From Paenibacillus alvei DSM 29 (GTDB lineage: Bacteria > Bacillota > Bacilli > Paenibacillales > Paenibacillaceae), in contig NZ_AMBZ01000001.1 in NCBI RefSeq assembly GCF_000293805.1, positions 1-64,000 on the forward strand: DNA of 64,000 bases. The letters are read 5' to 3'. The notes beneath the pieces are model-generated. The model searched no databases and was not told the DNA's origin. It saw only the letters and a program-made list of their open reading frames with translations. Below are positions 25,850 through 34,709 of this stretch, in pieces. Position numbers and translations under genes: made by a program. Numbering within the stretch: position 1 is the first letter of the stretch; each line of letters begins with the position of its first letter.

Positions 25850-26920
25850 ATGCATACGGTATGGAAAGGCGCCATAAGCTTCGGGCTTGTACACGTCCCG
25901 GTCAAAATGCATACAGCTACCGAGGATAAGGATATATCCATGCGGATGATTCATAAGGAATGCGGTAGTCCGTTATCCTACGTCCGAACGTGTCCGGTCT
26001 GCGACAAAGAAGTAGCCTGGGACGAAATCATCAAGGGATACGAGTATGAGAAAGGAAGATATGTGCTGTTCGACAAAGAGGAGTTGGAACAGCTTCAAGA
26101 AGAAGCCAATCGTGCGATATCCATTATTGATTTCGTGGACTTGCAGGAAATTGACCCTGTGTATTATCAAAAAACCTACTACCTCTCCCCTGATCAAGCA
26201 GGGGCGAATGCATACCAGCTCCTTAGAGAAGCGCTTAATGAGACGGGGAAAATCGGAATCGCCAAGGTGACCCTTCGAGCCAAAAGCAGTCTTGCAGCGA
26301 TCCGAGTACTAAACAATTGCCTCGTTATGGAAACCATGTTCTATCCCGATGAAATTCGGTCTTCTTCCCAAGTTCCGAATGTCCCTGAGCAGGTAAAGGT
26401 TAATCCGAAGGAGCTCGAAATGGCCAAGCTCCTCATTAGCCAGCTTTCAACCGCTTTCGAGCCTGAAAAATATACCGATGAATATCGGGAGCGTTTACTG
26501 GAGCGCATCGGGCAAAAAATTGCAGGAGAGGAAGTTCGCACCGCCCCAGCGGCCCAGCCTACAGCCAATGTCGTTGATTTAATGGCCGCCCTGCAGGCAA
26601 GCATTGACGCCATGAAATCTCCTGCACCGATCAGCACCGATACAGGTCATATCCAGACAGCTGCGGAAGAAGCGGCGCCCCGTAAGCGGAGAACAAAACG
26701 GAAGCCAGCCGCGGCTCCAGAAGAAACAGCAGTTCAATCCGGTGGACTTGCAGCAGCAGAAGAGACTGCAACTGTTGATGACGCTCCTCGCGGTAGACGC
26801 AAGGCACGCAGCACCGCAGCACGTGTTCCTACAAAGCAGGCAGCTAGCGGCGAGGGGACGGAGCCAACAACAAAGCGGCGCAAAAGTACAAAGAAGTCTG
26901 CTGACGGTGAGAAATCATAG
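25850..26920 (+). CDS. ku: Ku protein for non-homologous end joining
   Basis: Bacterial Ku binds broken DNA ends and recruits LigD. The 356-residue product has the Ku core at about 1-255 (MHTVWKGAISFGLVHVPVKM, CPVCDKEV, DFVDLQEIDPVYYQKTYYLSP, PKELEMAKLLISQL). The C-terminal 100 residues are a Lys/Arg/Ala-rich low-complexity tail (RKRRTKRKPAAAPEE, TKRRKSTKKS) of the kind that adds DNA binding. The ATG at 25850 follows AAAGGAGG. Ku and the downstream ligase share one base at the stop-start junction. In spore formers this system repairs breaks in dormant spores. Confidence 0.96.
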   Translation: MHTVWKGAISFGLVHVPVKMHTATEDKDISMRMIHKECGSPLSYVRTCPVCDKEVAWDEIIKGYEYEKGRYVLFDKEELEQLQEEANRAISIIDFVDLQEIDPVYYQKTYYLSPDQAGANAYQLLREALNETGKIGIAKVTLRAKSSLAAIRVLNNCLVMETMFYPDEIRSSSQVPNVPEQVKVNPKELEMAKLLISQLSTAFEPEKYTDEYRERLLERIGQKIAGEEVRTAPAAQPTANVVDLMAALQASIDAMKSPAPISTDTGHIQTAAEEAAPRKRRTKRKPAAAPEETAVQSGGLAAAEETATVDDAPRGRRKARSTAARVPTKQAASGEGTEPTTKRRKSTKKSADGEKS

Positions 26921-27885
26921 TGAAGAAGCAGAGTTCGTACGATGTCACTGCAGAGTTTCGTTCTGAGGTCTATCGTCTACCCTCACCTCCTATGTCTCCA
27001 CTGCTGTCATCCTATATTCCTACAGGAAGTGACTGGACGCATCAGCTTAAATGGGACGGTGTGCGCATTTTGGCATTTTGTTCAGCAGGCAAGGTGGAGC
27101 TTTACTCGAAGCGGCTGCTGAACAAAACGAGCATCTATCCGGAAATTACGGAGATGCTTACTCAATGGTCAATTAAGAATCAACTTTCCGTTCTATTGGA
27201 TGGAGAAGTCGTTGTTCTGGATCCGAAGTCACTGCGTCCGTCCTTTCCGCTTGCGCTTCAGCGGGAACGAACAAGAACAGCGGGAAACGGCCAATTACTG
27301 CAAGCTATTTATGTTCTCTTTGATTTACTCGCGCTAAATGGCGAAAACATTCGAGCACTGCCCTACTCTGAACGTTATCAGTTGCTTGCCAATCTGCCTA
27401 AGCCTCCTGCAGAACGTTGTTTCGTAACCGATTGCTTCCATGATGGAGAGGCTTTATGGAAATGGATAAACGAGCATGAATGGGAGGGAGTAGTCAGCAA
27501 GCGACTGGCCTCTCCATATATAGAGGGAAAACAGCATCGGGATTGGACGAAAAGAAAAAAGGATATCCAGTTGGAAGCCCTGACTATCGGCTATATACGC
27601 AAAGATAATCGCCCCTCAAGTATCATTTTGGCAGATGCAAAGGGACAATATATGGGGAGAGCCTCAATTGGATTGGACGAGGTTCGCAGACAGCTTCTCG
27701 CAGCTTGGGCCAACAAGCATCCAGCCGTCCAGCCTATCGCACAAGGACTCCCTTCTACCCTATATAAGGAGCACATTATCTGGTACCACCATCCGATTCC
27801 CTGTCTCATCGGTGCGCTCGAATATACGGATACAGGCTTACTGCGCCACCCGCGCATTTTAACACTGCCATTGCTTGAATCCTGA
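26920..27885 (+). CDS. LigD-type ATP-dependent DNA ligase (stand-alone ligase domain)
   Basis: This 321-residue protein is the ligase part of LigD, sealing ends brought by Ku. The active-site motif I lysine is in HQLKWDGVRILAF; LLDGEVVVLD is motif III, DLLALNGENI motif IIIa-like, WEGVVSKRLASPY motif IV and WTKRKK motif V. The OB-fold part follows (about 205-310). The GTG start overlaps the Ku stop by one base. In Bacillus subtilis the ligase is fused to a polymerase; here the polymerase is a separate gene 164 bases downstream. Confidence 0.93.
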   Translation: MKKQSSYDVTAEFRSEVYRLPSPPMSPLLSSYIPTGSDWTHQLKWDGVRILAFCSAGKVELYSKRLLNKTSIYPEITEMLTQWSIKNQLSVLLDGEVVVLDPKSLRPSFPLALQRERTRTAGNGQLLQAIYVLFDLLALNGENIRALPYSERYQLLANLPKPPAERCFVTDCFHDGEALWKWINEHEWEGVVSKRLASPYIEGKQHRDWTKRKKDIQLEALTIGYIRKDNRPSSIILADAKGQYMGRASIGLDEVRRQLLAAWANKHPAVQPIAQGLPSTLYKEHIIWYHHPIPCLIGALEYTDTGLLRHPRILTLPLLES

Positions 27886-28048
27886 GCATTGTTCAAACCA
27901 CGGCAGATTGTTGTCTCAAATCATGTAAATCGATAAAAAAGCAATGTCCCCTGCTTTCGTGCCATTAAAAGGTGTTGCCTATTCTTAAATCGGTGAATGA
28001 AGCTAAGGGGAGCTTATCATTATCGCGATCATCAGGAGGCTGAACAAA

Positions 28049-28990
28049 TTGGGAAAATCGAGGGGGAACACCGGTAGGGCACATACATCCTCTGCAACAT
28101 TGGATATCGGCGGACATCAAGTTAACATCACGAATCCAGATAAAATACTGTTCCCTGAAATGGGAATAACGAAGGGGCGCTTTATGCAGGAACTCATTCG
28201 GCTAAGCCCTTATTTGCTCCCTGCTTGTTCAGGAAGGTTTTTGACTACAATTCGTTATCCGGACGGTGTAAACGGCAAGTTCTTTTATCAAAAAAATGCA
28301 CCTGAACCGACTCCGCCCTTTGTTCGCACTGCTCTATCCGAGGGCATTTCCTATGTAGTGCTGAATGATATTGCCACACTGCTCTGGCTGGGAAATCTCG
28401 CTTGCATCGAATATCATCCCTCCTTGCACAAGGTAGATGATCCGTTGCCATCGGAATGGATTATTGATCTCGATCCTTCCGTTGAGGAAGAGCCCCGCAT
28501 TATGGAGGCTGCTGTGCTTGTAGGCGAAATGCTGGCGCAGCTAGGACTTCGCTCTGTACCCAAGACTTCCGGCGCAACTGGGGTGCAAATTGTGATTCCA
28601 ATTGAACACGGACCAACCTTCACCCAATTGAAAGAGCTTGGACATGTGGTAGCTGCTTATTTATGCGAACGGAATCCAGGACTCTTCACAATTGAGCGGT
28701 TCAAAAAACATCGCGGCACCAACATCTATATTGATTACATGCAGCACGACAAGGGACGGACAATCGCAGCGCCATACACCCCGCGCGCAACACGGTACGC
28801 CTCAGTTTCCATGCCGCTGACATGGGAGGAGGTAAGGCTCGATCCGAAGCCGCGCGATTTCCACTTGCTAAATGCCGTTGATCGCCTGAACACAACAGGC
28901 GATCTTATTCAGCTTGAGCCCAAACAACGCATTGAACCCGTCCTTGCTGCCCTATCGAATCAAATTGCTGCTCTACAAAAGCGGAGATAG
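28049..28990 (+). CDS. LigD-type primase-polymerase (stand-alone POL domain)
   Basis: This 313-residue archaeo-eukaryotic primase-type polymerase fills and edits ends during end joining. Family features are ITNPDKILFPEMGITKGRFM near the start, WIIDLDPS (the catalytic DxD), SGATGVQIVIPIEHGPTF, and TIAAPYTPRATRYASVSMPL. The TTG start at 28049 follows AGGAGG. The last 18 bases overlap the convergent cardiolipin synthase gene. The 163-base gap before it shows no terminator or other gene that I can recognise, so it may be cotranscribed with ku and the ligase. Confidence 0.93.
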   Translation: MGKSRGNTGRAHTSSATLDIGGHQVNITNPDKILFPEMGITKGRFMQELIRLSPYLLPACSGRFLTTIRYPDGVNGKFFYQKNAPEPTPPFVRTALSEGISYVVLNDIATLLWLGNLACIEYHPSLHKVDDPLPSEWIIDLDPSVEEEPRIMEAAVLVGEMLAQLGLRSVPKTSGATGVQIVIPIEHGPTFTQLKELGHVVAAYLCERNPGLFTIERFKKHRGTNIYIDYMQHDKGRTIAAPYTPRATRYASVSMPLTWEEVRLDPKPRDFHLLNAVDRLNTTGDLIQLEPKQRIEPVLAALSNQIAALQKRR

Positions 28991-30400
28991 CAGCCGGGCC
29001 AATGCCTCGGCTGCCCGCTGCCCGCGAGATCGATGGACAAATTTGGAATAATCAATTTCAACGCTATCGTCAAAGTCACGGTAAAAATCCTGTTCCAAGC
29101 GATCAATTGCCTGCTTGTCGAACAGTACCGCATTTAACTCAAAGTTACTAAAGAAACTGCGCATATCCAGATTAGCGGTTCCAACCGAAGCTAATGCTCT
29201 ATCCATAATGAATGCCTTCGCATGGGCAAAGCCTTTCTGATATTGATAGAACCGAACCCCAGATTGCATAAGCTCCTCCACGTAGGATAATGAACCCCAA
29301 TCAACGATGCGGGAATCCGATTTTCCAGGAATAATAATGCGTACATCGATGCCGCTCACTGCTGCGGTCTTGAGCGCAAGTCGTATGCTTGTATCAGGGA
29401 TAAAATAAGGGGTAATGATCCATATCCGTTCCCTTGCAGAGCTTACTGCCCCGAAGAACAACTCTTGAATCGCATCCCAGCTTGCATCTGGCCCGCTCGA
29501 AATCATTTTCACCTGCTCACGGCCTTGGCAGACATGCTCTGGAAACAGATCCTTCCGATCAGAAGGAGGCTCCTTTACAAAGGACCAATCGTGCAAAAAT
29601 ACGGCCTGCAGCGCATAGACTCCGTCCCCTTCCACACACAAATGCGTATCTCGCCAAAATCCCAGCTTGTGGTTCAGTCCCAAGTAATCGTCACCGATAT
29701 TAATTCCGCCAACGAAACCAATCGCCCCGTCAATCACGACAATTTTACGATGATTCCGATAATTGAGCCTGCGCCGGAAAAAGGATACCCATACAGGAAG
29801 GAACCAATGGAATTCTACGCCTGCTTGCTGAAGCTTGCGAACATATTTGCGGCGCAGCTCGATGCTCCCCACCCCGTCCGCAATGATGCGAACCTTGACG
29901 CCTTCTTTCGCCTTGGCAATGAGTGCCTCTTGGAACTTCGTGCCGATGGCGTCATCCCGTATAATATAAAATTCCATATGTATATGACGCTTTGCCCCAC
30001 GAATTGCTGCCAGCATAGACTCGAAAGCAGCCTGTCCATTCGTTAGCACCTCCGCCGTATTGCAGCCTGTTATCGGACTTGCCGACAGGGATGATATTAG
30101 TGAAAACAAGCGCTCATGCTGAAGCATTTCGGGATTGTTCAATTCTTGAACATGATGGATCACGCTAATCTCAGGCAGTTCGCTTCTATTGACGTATTCC
30201 CCCCACGTTTCATGCTTGCGCACACGTCTTCGAGCTGTATATTCCTGTGCAAGGAAGTAATACATTACGAAGCCAATTAAAGGGAAACAAAACAGTATTA
30301 AGAGCCAGGCAAGCGCCTTAGACGGATGCTTGTATTCTGAGAGCACAATCGTCACAATTTGGAATAAATAAACAAGCAATATAACGACGATCCATATCAT
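28973..30400 (-). CDS. cls: Cardiolipin synthase (PLD family)
   Basis: The enzyme joins phosphatidylglycerols into cardiolipin at the membrane. The 475-residue product has two N-terminal membrane helices (about 1-55), a short amphipathic link, and two HKD catalytic motifs: YRNHRKIVVIDGAIGFVGG near residue 215 and FAHAKAFIMDRALASVGT near 395. Length and layout match bacterial ClsA. It is monocistronic on the minus strand and converges with the LigD polymerase gene, sharing 18 bases. Confidence 0.93.
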   Translation of the reverse strand: MIWIVVILLVYLFQIVTIVLSEYKHPSKALAWLLILFCFPLIGFVMYYFLAQEYTARRRVRKHETWGEYVNRSELPEISVIHHVQELNNPEMLQHERLFSLISSLSASPITGCNTAEVLTNGQAAFESMLAAIRGAKRHIHMEFYIIRDDAIGTKFQEALIAKAKEGVKVRIIADGVGSIELRRKYVRKLQQAGVEFHWFLPVWVSFFRRRLNYRNHRKIVVIDGAIGFVGGINIGDDYLGLNHKLGFWRDTHLCVEGDGVYALQAVFLHDWSFVKEPPSDRKDLFPEHVCQGREQVKMISSGPDASWDAIQELFFGAVSSARERIWIITPYFIPDTSIRLALKTAAVSGIDVRIIIPGKSDSRIVDWGSLSYVEELMQSGVRFYQYQKGFAHAKAFIMDRALASVGTANLDMRSFFSNFELNAVLFDKQAIDRLEQDFYRDFDDSVEIDYSKFVHRSRGQRAAEALARLLSPLL

Positions 30401-30584
30401 GAATGCGTGTAACCTCCATAATGTGACCTCTTCTATTTATATCATAATTCATTGCAATACCCATTGTTAGGTTGTTGACGTAGACTGCACCGCGCTTTTC
30501 CTCCGTTCACTCTTGTACAAATACCGCGCTCCATGTACAGTAAATATTACCACCCCAACACTAGCTACGGAGGATCATTCGATC

Positions 30585-32789
30585 ATGAACCGCAGAATTC
30601 GATTGCGCGTGCTTGCACTAGGTATGATCATGGTATTTGTCTTTCTCGTCTTAATCATACGCACGTTCTGGATTCAAGTTATCAACTATGATTTCTATAT
30701 GGAGCACAATGTAAAGACATGGGCACGCAGCGAAGTGCTTCTGGCCAAGCGAGGCACGATTTATGATCGGAATCACAAGCCGCTTGCCCTTGAAGCTTCT
30801 GCCTATAACTTAGTCGTATTTCCACAGGAAATCGAAAAATTGAAGCAGCAGGTTCGTGTAGCTGACGGACTGCATCAATTAATAGGAAAGCCTGTCCCGG
30901 AGCTTAATGATTTGATCAGTCGAACGAAGCAGCGTCAGGTCGAAGTACGTACGGAAGGCTGGCTCATGGACTATTCGAAGCTCGATGAATTTCGTAATCT
31001 TTTCGGGAAAGAGCTGGATTACGGCGATTGGCTTCATTTTCCTGATTATGGGATTGGATTATTGAAATCCTCTAAACGATACTACCCCTATAATCAACTC
31101 GCAGCCCATGTACTTGGTTATATTAATAAAGAAGGACAAGCTGTATCCGGCATAGAAGGCAAATTCGATAACCAGTTGCAAGGCGTTAACGGTCAGGCCG
31201 CATTTCTTAGAGATAATCGCGGCAACCCCATTGCACTGTCAAGCAGTTCAATTACCCCGCCTATTGACGGGCAATCGGTTACCCTTACGATCGATATTGA
31301 AATCCAGCGCTTCGTTGACGAGGCCATGAATCGCGTCATGAAGCAATGGCAGCCTGCTAGGGCAATGGCTGTCGTCATGGATCCGCACACGATGGAAGTG
31401 CTAGCTATGTCCTCAAAGCCCGATTTCAATCCGAATCGGTACTGGAATATACCCAATATTGGCGCGCTGACGAACAACACCTTGCATTTCGGATACGAGC
31501 CTGGTTCGACATTCAAAATCGTTACGCTAGCCGCAGCAATTGAAGAAGGTGTATTCCGGCCAGAGGATACGTTTGTCTCTGGCTTCATTAAGGTTCCCGG
31601 CAACATCATTCATGATGTAAAGCGCGATGGCTGGGGAACGATCAGCTATCAGCAGGGATTGGAGAAATCAAGTAACGTCGCCTTCGTCAAGCTCGGACTA
31701 GAGAAGCTCGGTAAGGAGAAGCTGTTCAACTATATCGACCGCTTCGGATTCACACATCCAACAGGCATTGAGCTAAATGGAGAGGCAGCGCCGCTTATCC
31801 GTTTCGAACGTCCCTCCGAGGTGGCAACCGCGACATTCGGGCAAGGCGGTGTACGCGTAAATACAATTCAGCTCGCTGCTGCTTATGCAAGCATTGCAAA
31901 TGGCGGGAAATGGTTGCAAACGCGTATTGTGAAGGAAGCCCCCACTTCTCCCAAAACTTCAGAGCACCAAGTCGTTACCCCTGCAACAGCGAAGGAAGTC
32001 ACAGAACGCTTAGAGCAGGTTATTCTGAAAGGTACGGGTAAGCCAGCCATTATTGACGGTTATCGGGTAGCCGGCAAAACCGGTACTGCACAAAAACCAG
32101 CCAAACGCGGTTACAAAAAAGGGAATTGGCTGATTTCATTCGTTGGCTACGCGCCTGCCGATAATCCGAAGGCTGTTGTAGCCATTGTCGTAGATGAGCC
32201 GGATCTTGGAGGCGATTTCACATTAGGCGGTCAGGTAGCTATGCCAGCCTTCCGTTCTATCATGCTCAGTACGCTTCAATATATGGGAATTAAGCCCGAT
32301 CCAAATTTGCTCGCTTCGAACGCAGGAGCTTCAAAAACTTCAGTAAAGAACAGCAGCAAAGTAGATGCGAAGAATACGGCTATCGTAGGCAATTATGTTT
32401 TGAAGCCAGTAAAAGAATCAGCAGAGGCAATAAAGGATAAGCGTCTGCAGCCCGTTATTCTTGGGAAAGGAACAAAGGTGCTTGAACAATTCCCTCAGCA
32501 AGGCGAAGAACGGTATGAACAGCAGCCTGTCTATTTGCTGACTAGCCAGGAGAAAGATATTCCTCTCCCTTCACTAACCGGACAGTCTCTGCGCGATGCG
32601 CTGACAATCTGCCAACTGCTTGATCGCAAAACCACCATTATTGGGGAAGGTTATGTTGCCAAGCAAGTAGAAAATACCGCTGGCGGACAACGTTCTGTCA
32701 CACTCTATCTGCAGTCTGGAAGCTATCGCAATCAACAGCAAGGGTCTACTTCCTCTTTAAATTCGGCTTCAAACGAAGGAAGAGAATGA
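30585..32789 (+). CDS. Class B penicillin-binding protein with PASTA domain (PBP2/SpoVD type)
   Basis: A transpeptidase that cross-links peptidoglycan. The roughly 734-residue product has one N-terminal membrane helix (LGMIMVFVFLVLIIRTFWIQ), the dimerisation domain with RGTIYDRNHKPLA, then catalytic motifs GYEPGSTFKIVTL (S-x-x-K), KSSNVAFVK (S-x-N) and AGKTGTAQKP (K-T-G). A C-terminal PASTA domain (IPLPSLTGQSLRDAL) follows. I chose the ATG at 30585 behind GGAGG. The nearest class is SpoVD/PbpB, but the gene is not beside the mra cluster, so the exact role is open. An M23 peptidase and a bactofilin follow on the same strand. Confidence 0.9.
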   Translation: MNRRIRLRVLALGMIMVFVFLVLIIRTFWIQVINYDFYMEHNVKTWARSEVLLAKRGTIYDRNHKPLALEASAYNLVVFPQEIEKLKQQVRVADGLHQLIGKPVPELNDLISRTKQRQVEVRTEGWLMDYSKLDEFRNLFGKELDYGDWLHFPDYGIGLLKSSKRYYPYNQLAAHVLGYINKEGQAVSGIEGKFDNQLQGVNGQAAFLRDNRGNPIALSSSSITPPIDGQSVTLTIDIEIQRFVDEAMNRVMKQWQPARAMAVVMDPHTMEVLAMSSKPDFNPNRYWNIPNIGALTNNTLHFGYEPGSTFKIVTLAAAIEEGVFRPEDTFVSGFIKVPGNIIHDVKRDGWGTISYQQGLEKSSNVAFVKLGLEKLGKEKLFNYIDRFGFTHPTGIELNGEAAPLIRFERPSEVATATFGQGGVRVNTIQLAAAYASIANGGKWLQTRIVKEAPTSPKTSEHQVVTPATAKEVTERLEQVILKGTGKPAIIDGYRVAGKTGTAQKPAKRGYKKGNWLISFVGYAPADNPKAVVAIVVDEPDLGGDFTLGGQVAMPAFRSIMLSTLQYMGIKPDPNLLASNAGASKTSVKNSSKVDAKNTAIVGNYVLKPVKESAEAIKDKRLQPVILGKGTKVLEQFPQQGEERYEQQPVYLLTSQEKDIPLPSLTGQSLRDALTICQLLDRKTTIIGEGYVAKQVENTAGGQRSVTLYLQSGSYRNQQQGSTSSLNSASNEGRE

Positions 32790-32942
32790 GTGCCACACCC
32801 ACGAAAAAAGGTATGTTTTGAGGAATCATTGAATAGAGTTCAATAGACAACTTTCTTACCAAACCTATGAATGGTGAACAATCTATGGGTTCCCATTTCG
32901 GGGTATGTGCTTTGAAGACGCAACTTAAGTCGAGGTGATAGG

Positions 32943-34061
32943 ATGAAACGGCATTGGTGGAATGGATCGATGACACTGCTTGTCATTCGTGATGCAGATC
33001 AGGCAGTGAAGCAGGTCAATGTATCGAAGATGCTTGTTGTCTCCGTCCCGATTGCAGCAATCATGTCGATAACTGGACTCTTTATGGCTATGCAATGGAA
33101 ATCTACTGCACAAATTCAAGAGCTTCAGGGGCAAGTAACGACGCAGACTATGGCCTTGGATGTCACGGTTAAGGATAAGGATGAGGCCATTCGTCTTCTG
33201 AAAAATGAAGTCATTCGCTTGTCCACTCAAGCCGAATCCGTCAAAGATCAGCTTGAACAAATGAGTGCCCTGGAGAAGCAACTGCAGCAGTTCGTTGAAG
33301 GCTATATTGCACCTCCTGGCGAACAGAGGAACTCGGCCATGTTGTCCGCCCCTGCCCAGGCTCCTGCGTGGAATGAACGCAATCAGGTTGGCGGCGAAGA
33401 CATCGAAGCCAACACCGATCAGATTTTACAACTGGCGAACCGTTCGCGCATCGACTTGCAGCAGATTAGTGAAATGCTGAATACGATGCAGCGCTCTGTT
33501 CCGACTACCCTCATGCAAGCGAAGAACAGGCAGACGACAATCGCGGGGACGCCGTCCATCTGGCCGACGAAGTCACGCCGCATTACTTCAAATTTCGGCT
33601 ACCGCCAAGATCCTATGCATGGCCGAGCCGCATTCCATGCGGGACTCGACATCGGCGGCGAGCTGGGCGACCCCGTCTATGCCGCAGCTGACGGCAAAGT
33701 CATCGAAGCTGGATTCCAGCCGGCACGCGGTAACTACATCATTATCCGCCATGTTAATCAACTGGACACCTGGTATATGCATCTGCAGTCTATTTTGGTT
33801 GATGTGAACGACACAGTGGCCAAAGGAGATGCGATTGCCAAGCTCGGGAATACCGGGCGGAGCACAGGGCCACATCTACATTTTCAAATCGTTCAGCGCG
33901 GTGAGCCAATCGATCCCTTCCCCTACGTACGCAACGCTCTGAATGAGAATGCAAATTCGAAAAAATTACTCCCCTCTCCACTTATTCGCACCCGACGTTC
34001 AACGGAACCATTAACGTCTCTCAGCACTCGTGCCGAAACATATCCGATGCATCAAACCTAG
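32943..34061 (+). CDS. Membrane-anchored M23 peptidase (LytM-type endopeptidase)
   Basis: The 372-residue product has one membrane helix (residues 29-50, MLVVSVPIAAIMSITGLFMAM), a coiled coil (about 55-125), and a C-terminal M23 domain. The zinc ligands are His and Asp in FHAGLDIGG and the H-x-H in GPHLHFQI, so the domain should be an active peptidoglycan endopeptidase. It starts 153 bases after the PBP and ends 38 bases before the bactofilin, so M23 and bactofilin form a probable operon. M23 peptidases are often paired with bactofilins in cell-shape control. Confidence 0.93.
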   Translation: MKRHWWNGSMTLLVIRDADQAVKQVNVSKMLVVSVPIAAIMSITGLFMAMQWKSTAQIQELQGQVTTQTMALDVTVKDKDEAIRLLKNEVIRLSTQAESVKDQLEQMSALEKQLQQFVEGYIAPPGEQRNSAMLSAPAQAPAWNERNQVGGEDIEANTDQILQLANRSRIDLQQISEMLNTMQRSVPTTLMQAKNRQTTIAGTPSIWPTKSRRITSNFGYRQDPMHGRAAFHAGLDIGGELGDPVYAAADGKVIEAGFQPARGNYIIIRHVNQLDTWYMHLQSILVDVNDTVAKGDAIAKLGNTGRSTGPHLHFQIVQRGEPIDPFPYVRNALNENANSKKLLPSPLIRTRRSTEPLTSLSTRAETYPMHQT

Positions 34062-34099
34062 CTTCTCATTTTGATTTAAATCAAGGAGGTTATGCAAGC

Positions 34100-34543
34100 A
34101 TGAGCATGCTCCGTCGCTCAACACAACCGAAGCACAGTGACACATTTATTGCGCATGGGACTCAATTGGAAGGTGTGATTCGCTGCGAGGCGAACATCCG
34201 AATCGACGGCAAGTTCACGGGAGAAGTAACCTGCAGCGGAACAATAACGATTGGAGAGCATGGAGAGGCGCACTCTACGCTTACCGCTAGTCACATTGTC
34301 GTTGCAGGCAGCGTAGTTGGCGATATCCACGCCAACGGTAAGTTGGTAATTGCCTCGACTGGGCAAGTATGCGGCAATTGTCTATCCGAAGTGTTATTAA
34401 TCGAGGAAGGCGGGATGTTAAACGGAACAAGCCTTATGGAACGTTCTTCCGGAGGTGGTGCCAATAAGAAGGACAGTAAAGGAAGTCAACAGGAAGCGGC
34501 CAAAGTATCTGAACATAAAGAAGGCGAGAAGCAAGCGGGATAA
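34100..34543 (+). CDS. Bactofilin
   Basis: Bactofilins polymerise into cytoskeletal filaments that position cell-wall enzymes. The 147-residue product has a beta-helix core of short repeats (about 17-110: EGVIRCEANIRIDGKFTGEV, then HIVVAGSVVGDIHANGKLVI) flanked by a short N-terminus and a charged tail. AAGGAGG precedes the ATG. It follows the M23 peptidase by 38 bases. Its stop codon lies in the loop of the terminator hairpin. Confidence 0.95.
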   Translation: MSMLRRSTQPKHSDTFIAHGTQLEGVIRCEANIRIDGKFTGEVTCSGTITIGEHGEAHSTLTASHIVVAGSVVGDIHANGKLVIASTGQVCGNCLSEVLLIEEGGMLNGTSLMERSSGGGANKKDSKGSQQEAAKVSEHKEGEKQAG

Positions 34544-34556
34544 CCGCTTGCTTCTC
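34526..34556 (+). terminator. Hairpin overlapping the bactofilin stop codon
   Basis: A perfect 13-bp stem (GAGAAGCAAGCGG with CCGCTTGCTTCTC) has the loop GATAA, which contains the TAA stop. Only TTC follows, so the U-tract is weak; it may act as a terminator or a 3' stabilising hairpin. Confidence 0.6.
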
Positions 34557-34659
34557 TTCAATATATAGAGGAGAAGGAGTTAACGGAGGCAAAATCCAGC
34601 CCCTGAAGGGCCGGTTACTGCTAATGAATTCACCCATAGAAACAGGGGGATAAATGGAA

Positions 34660-34694
34660 GCTACACGCTGGAATCGATGTATGTTCAGTGTAGC
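34660..34694. repeat. Hairpin between the convergent bactofilin and LCP genes
   Basis: Arms GCTACA and TGTAGC with further pairing inside (CTGGAA with TTCAG) lie just before the LCP stop. On the minus strand this may help end the long glycopolymer transcript, but no clear U-tract follows. The rest of the 34544-34709 gap shows nothing I can identify. Confidence 0.4.
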
Positions 34695-34709
34695 ATCTGC
34701 AGTATTGCC

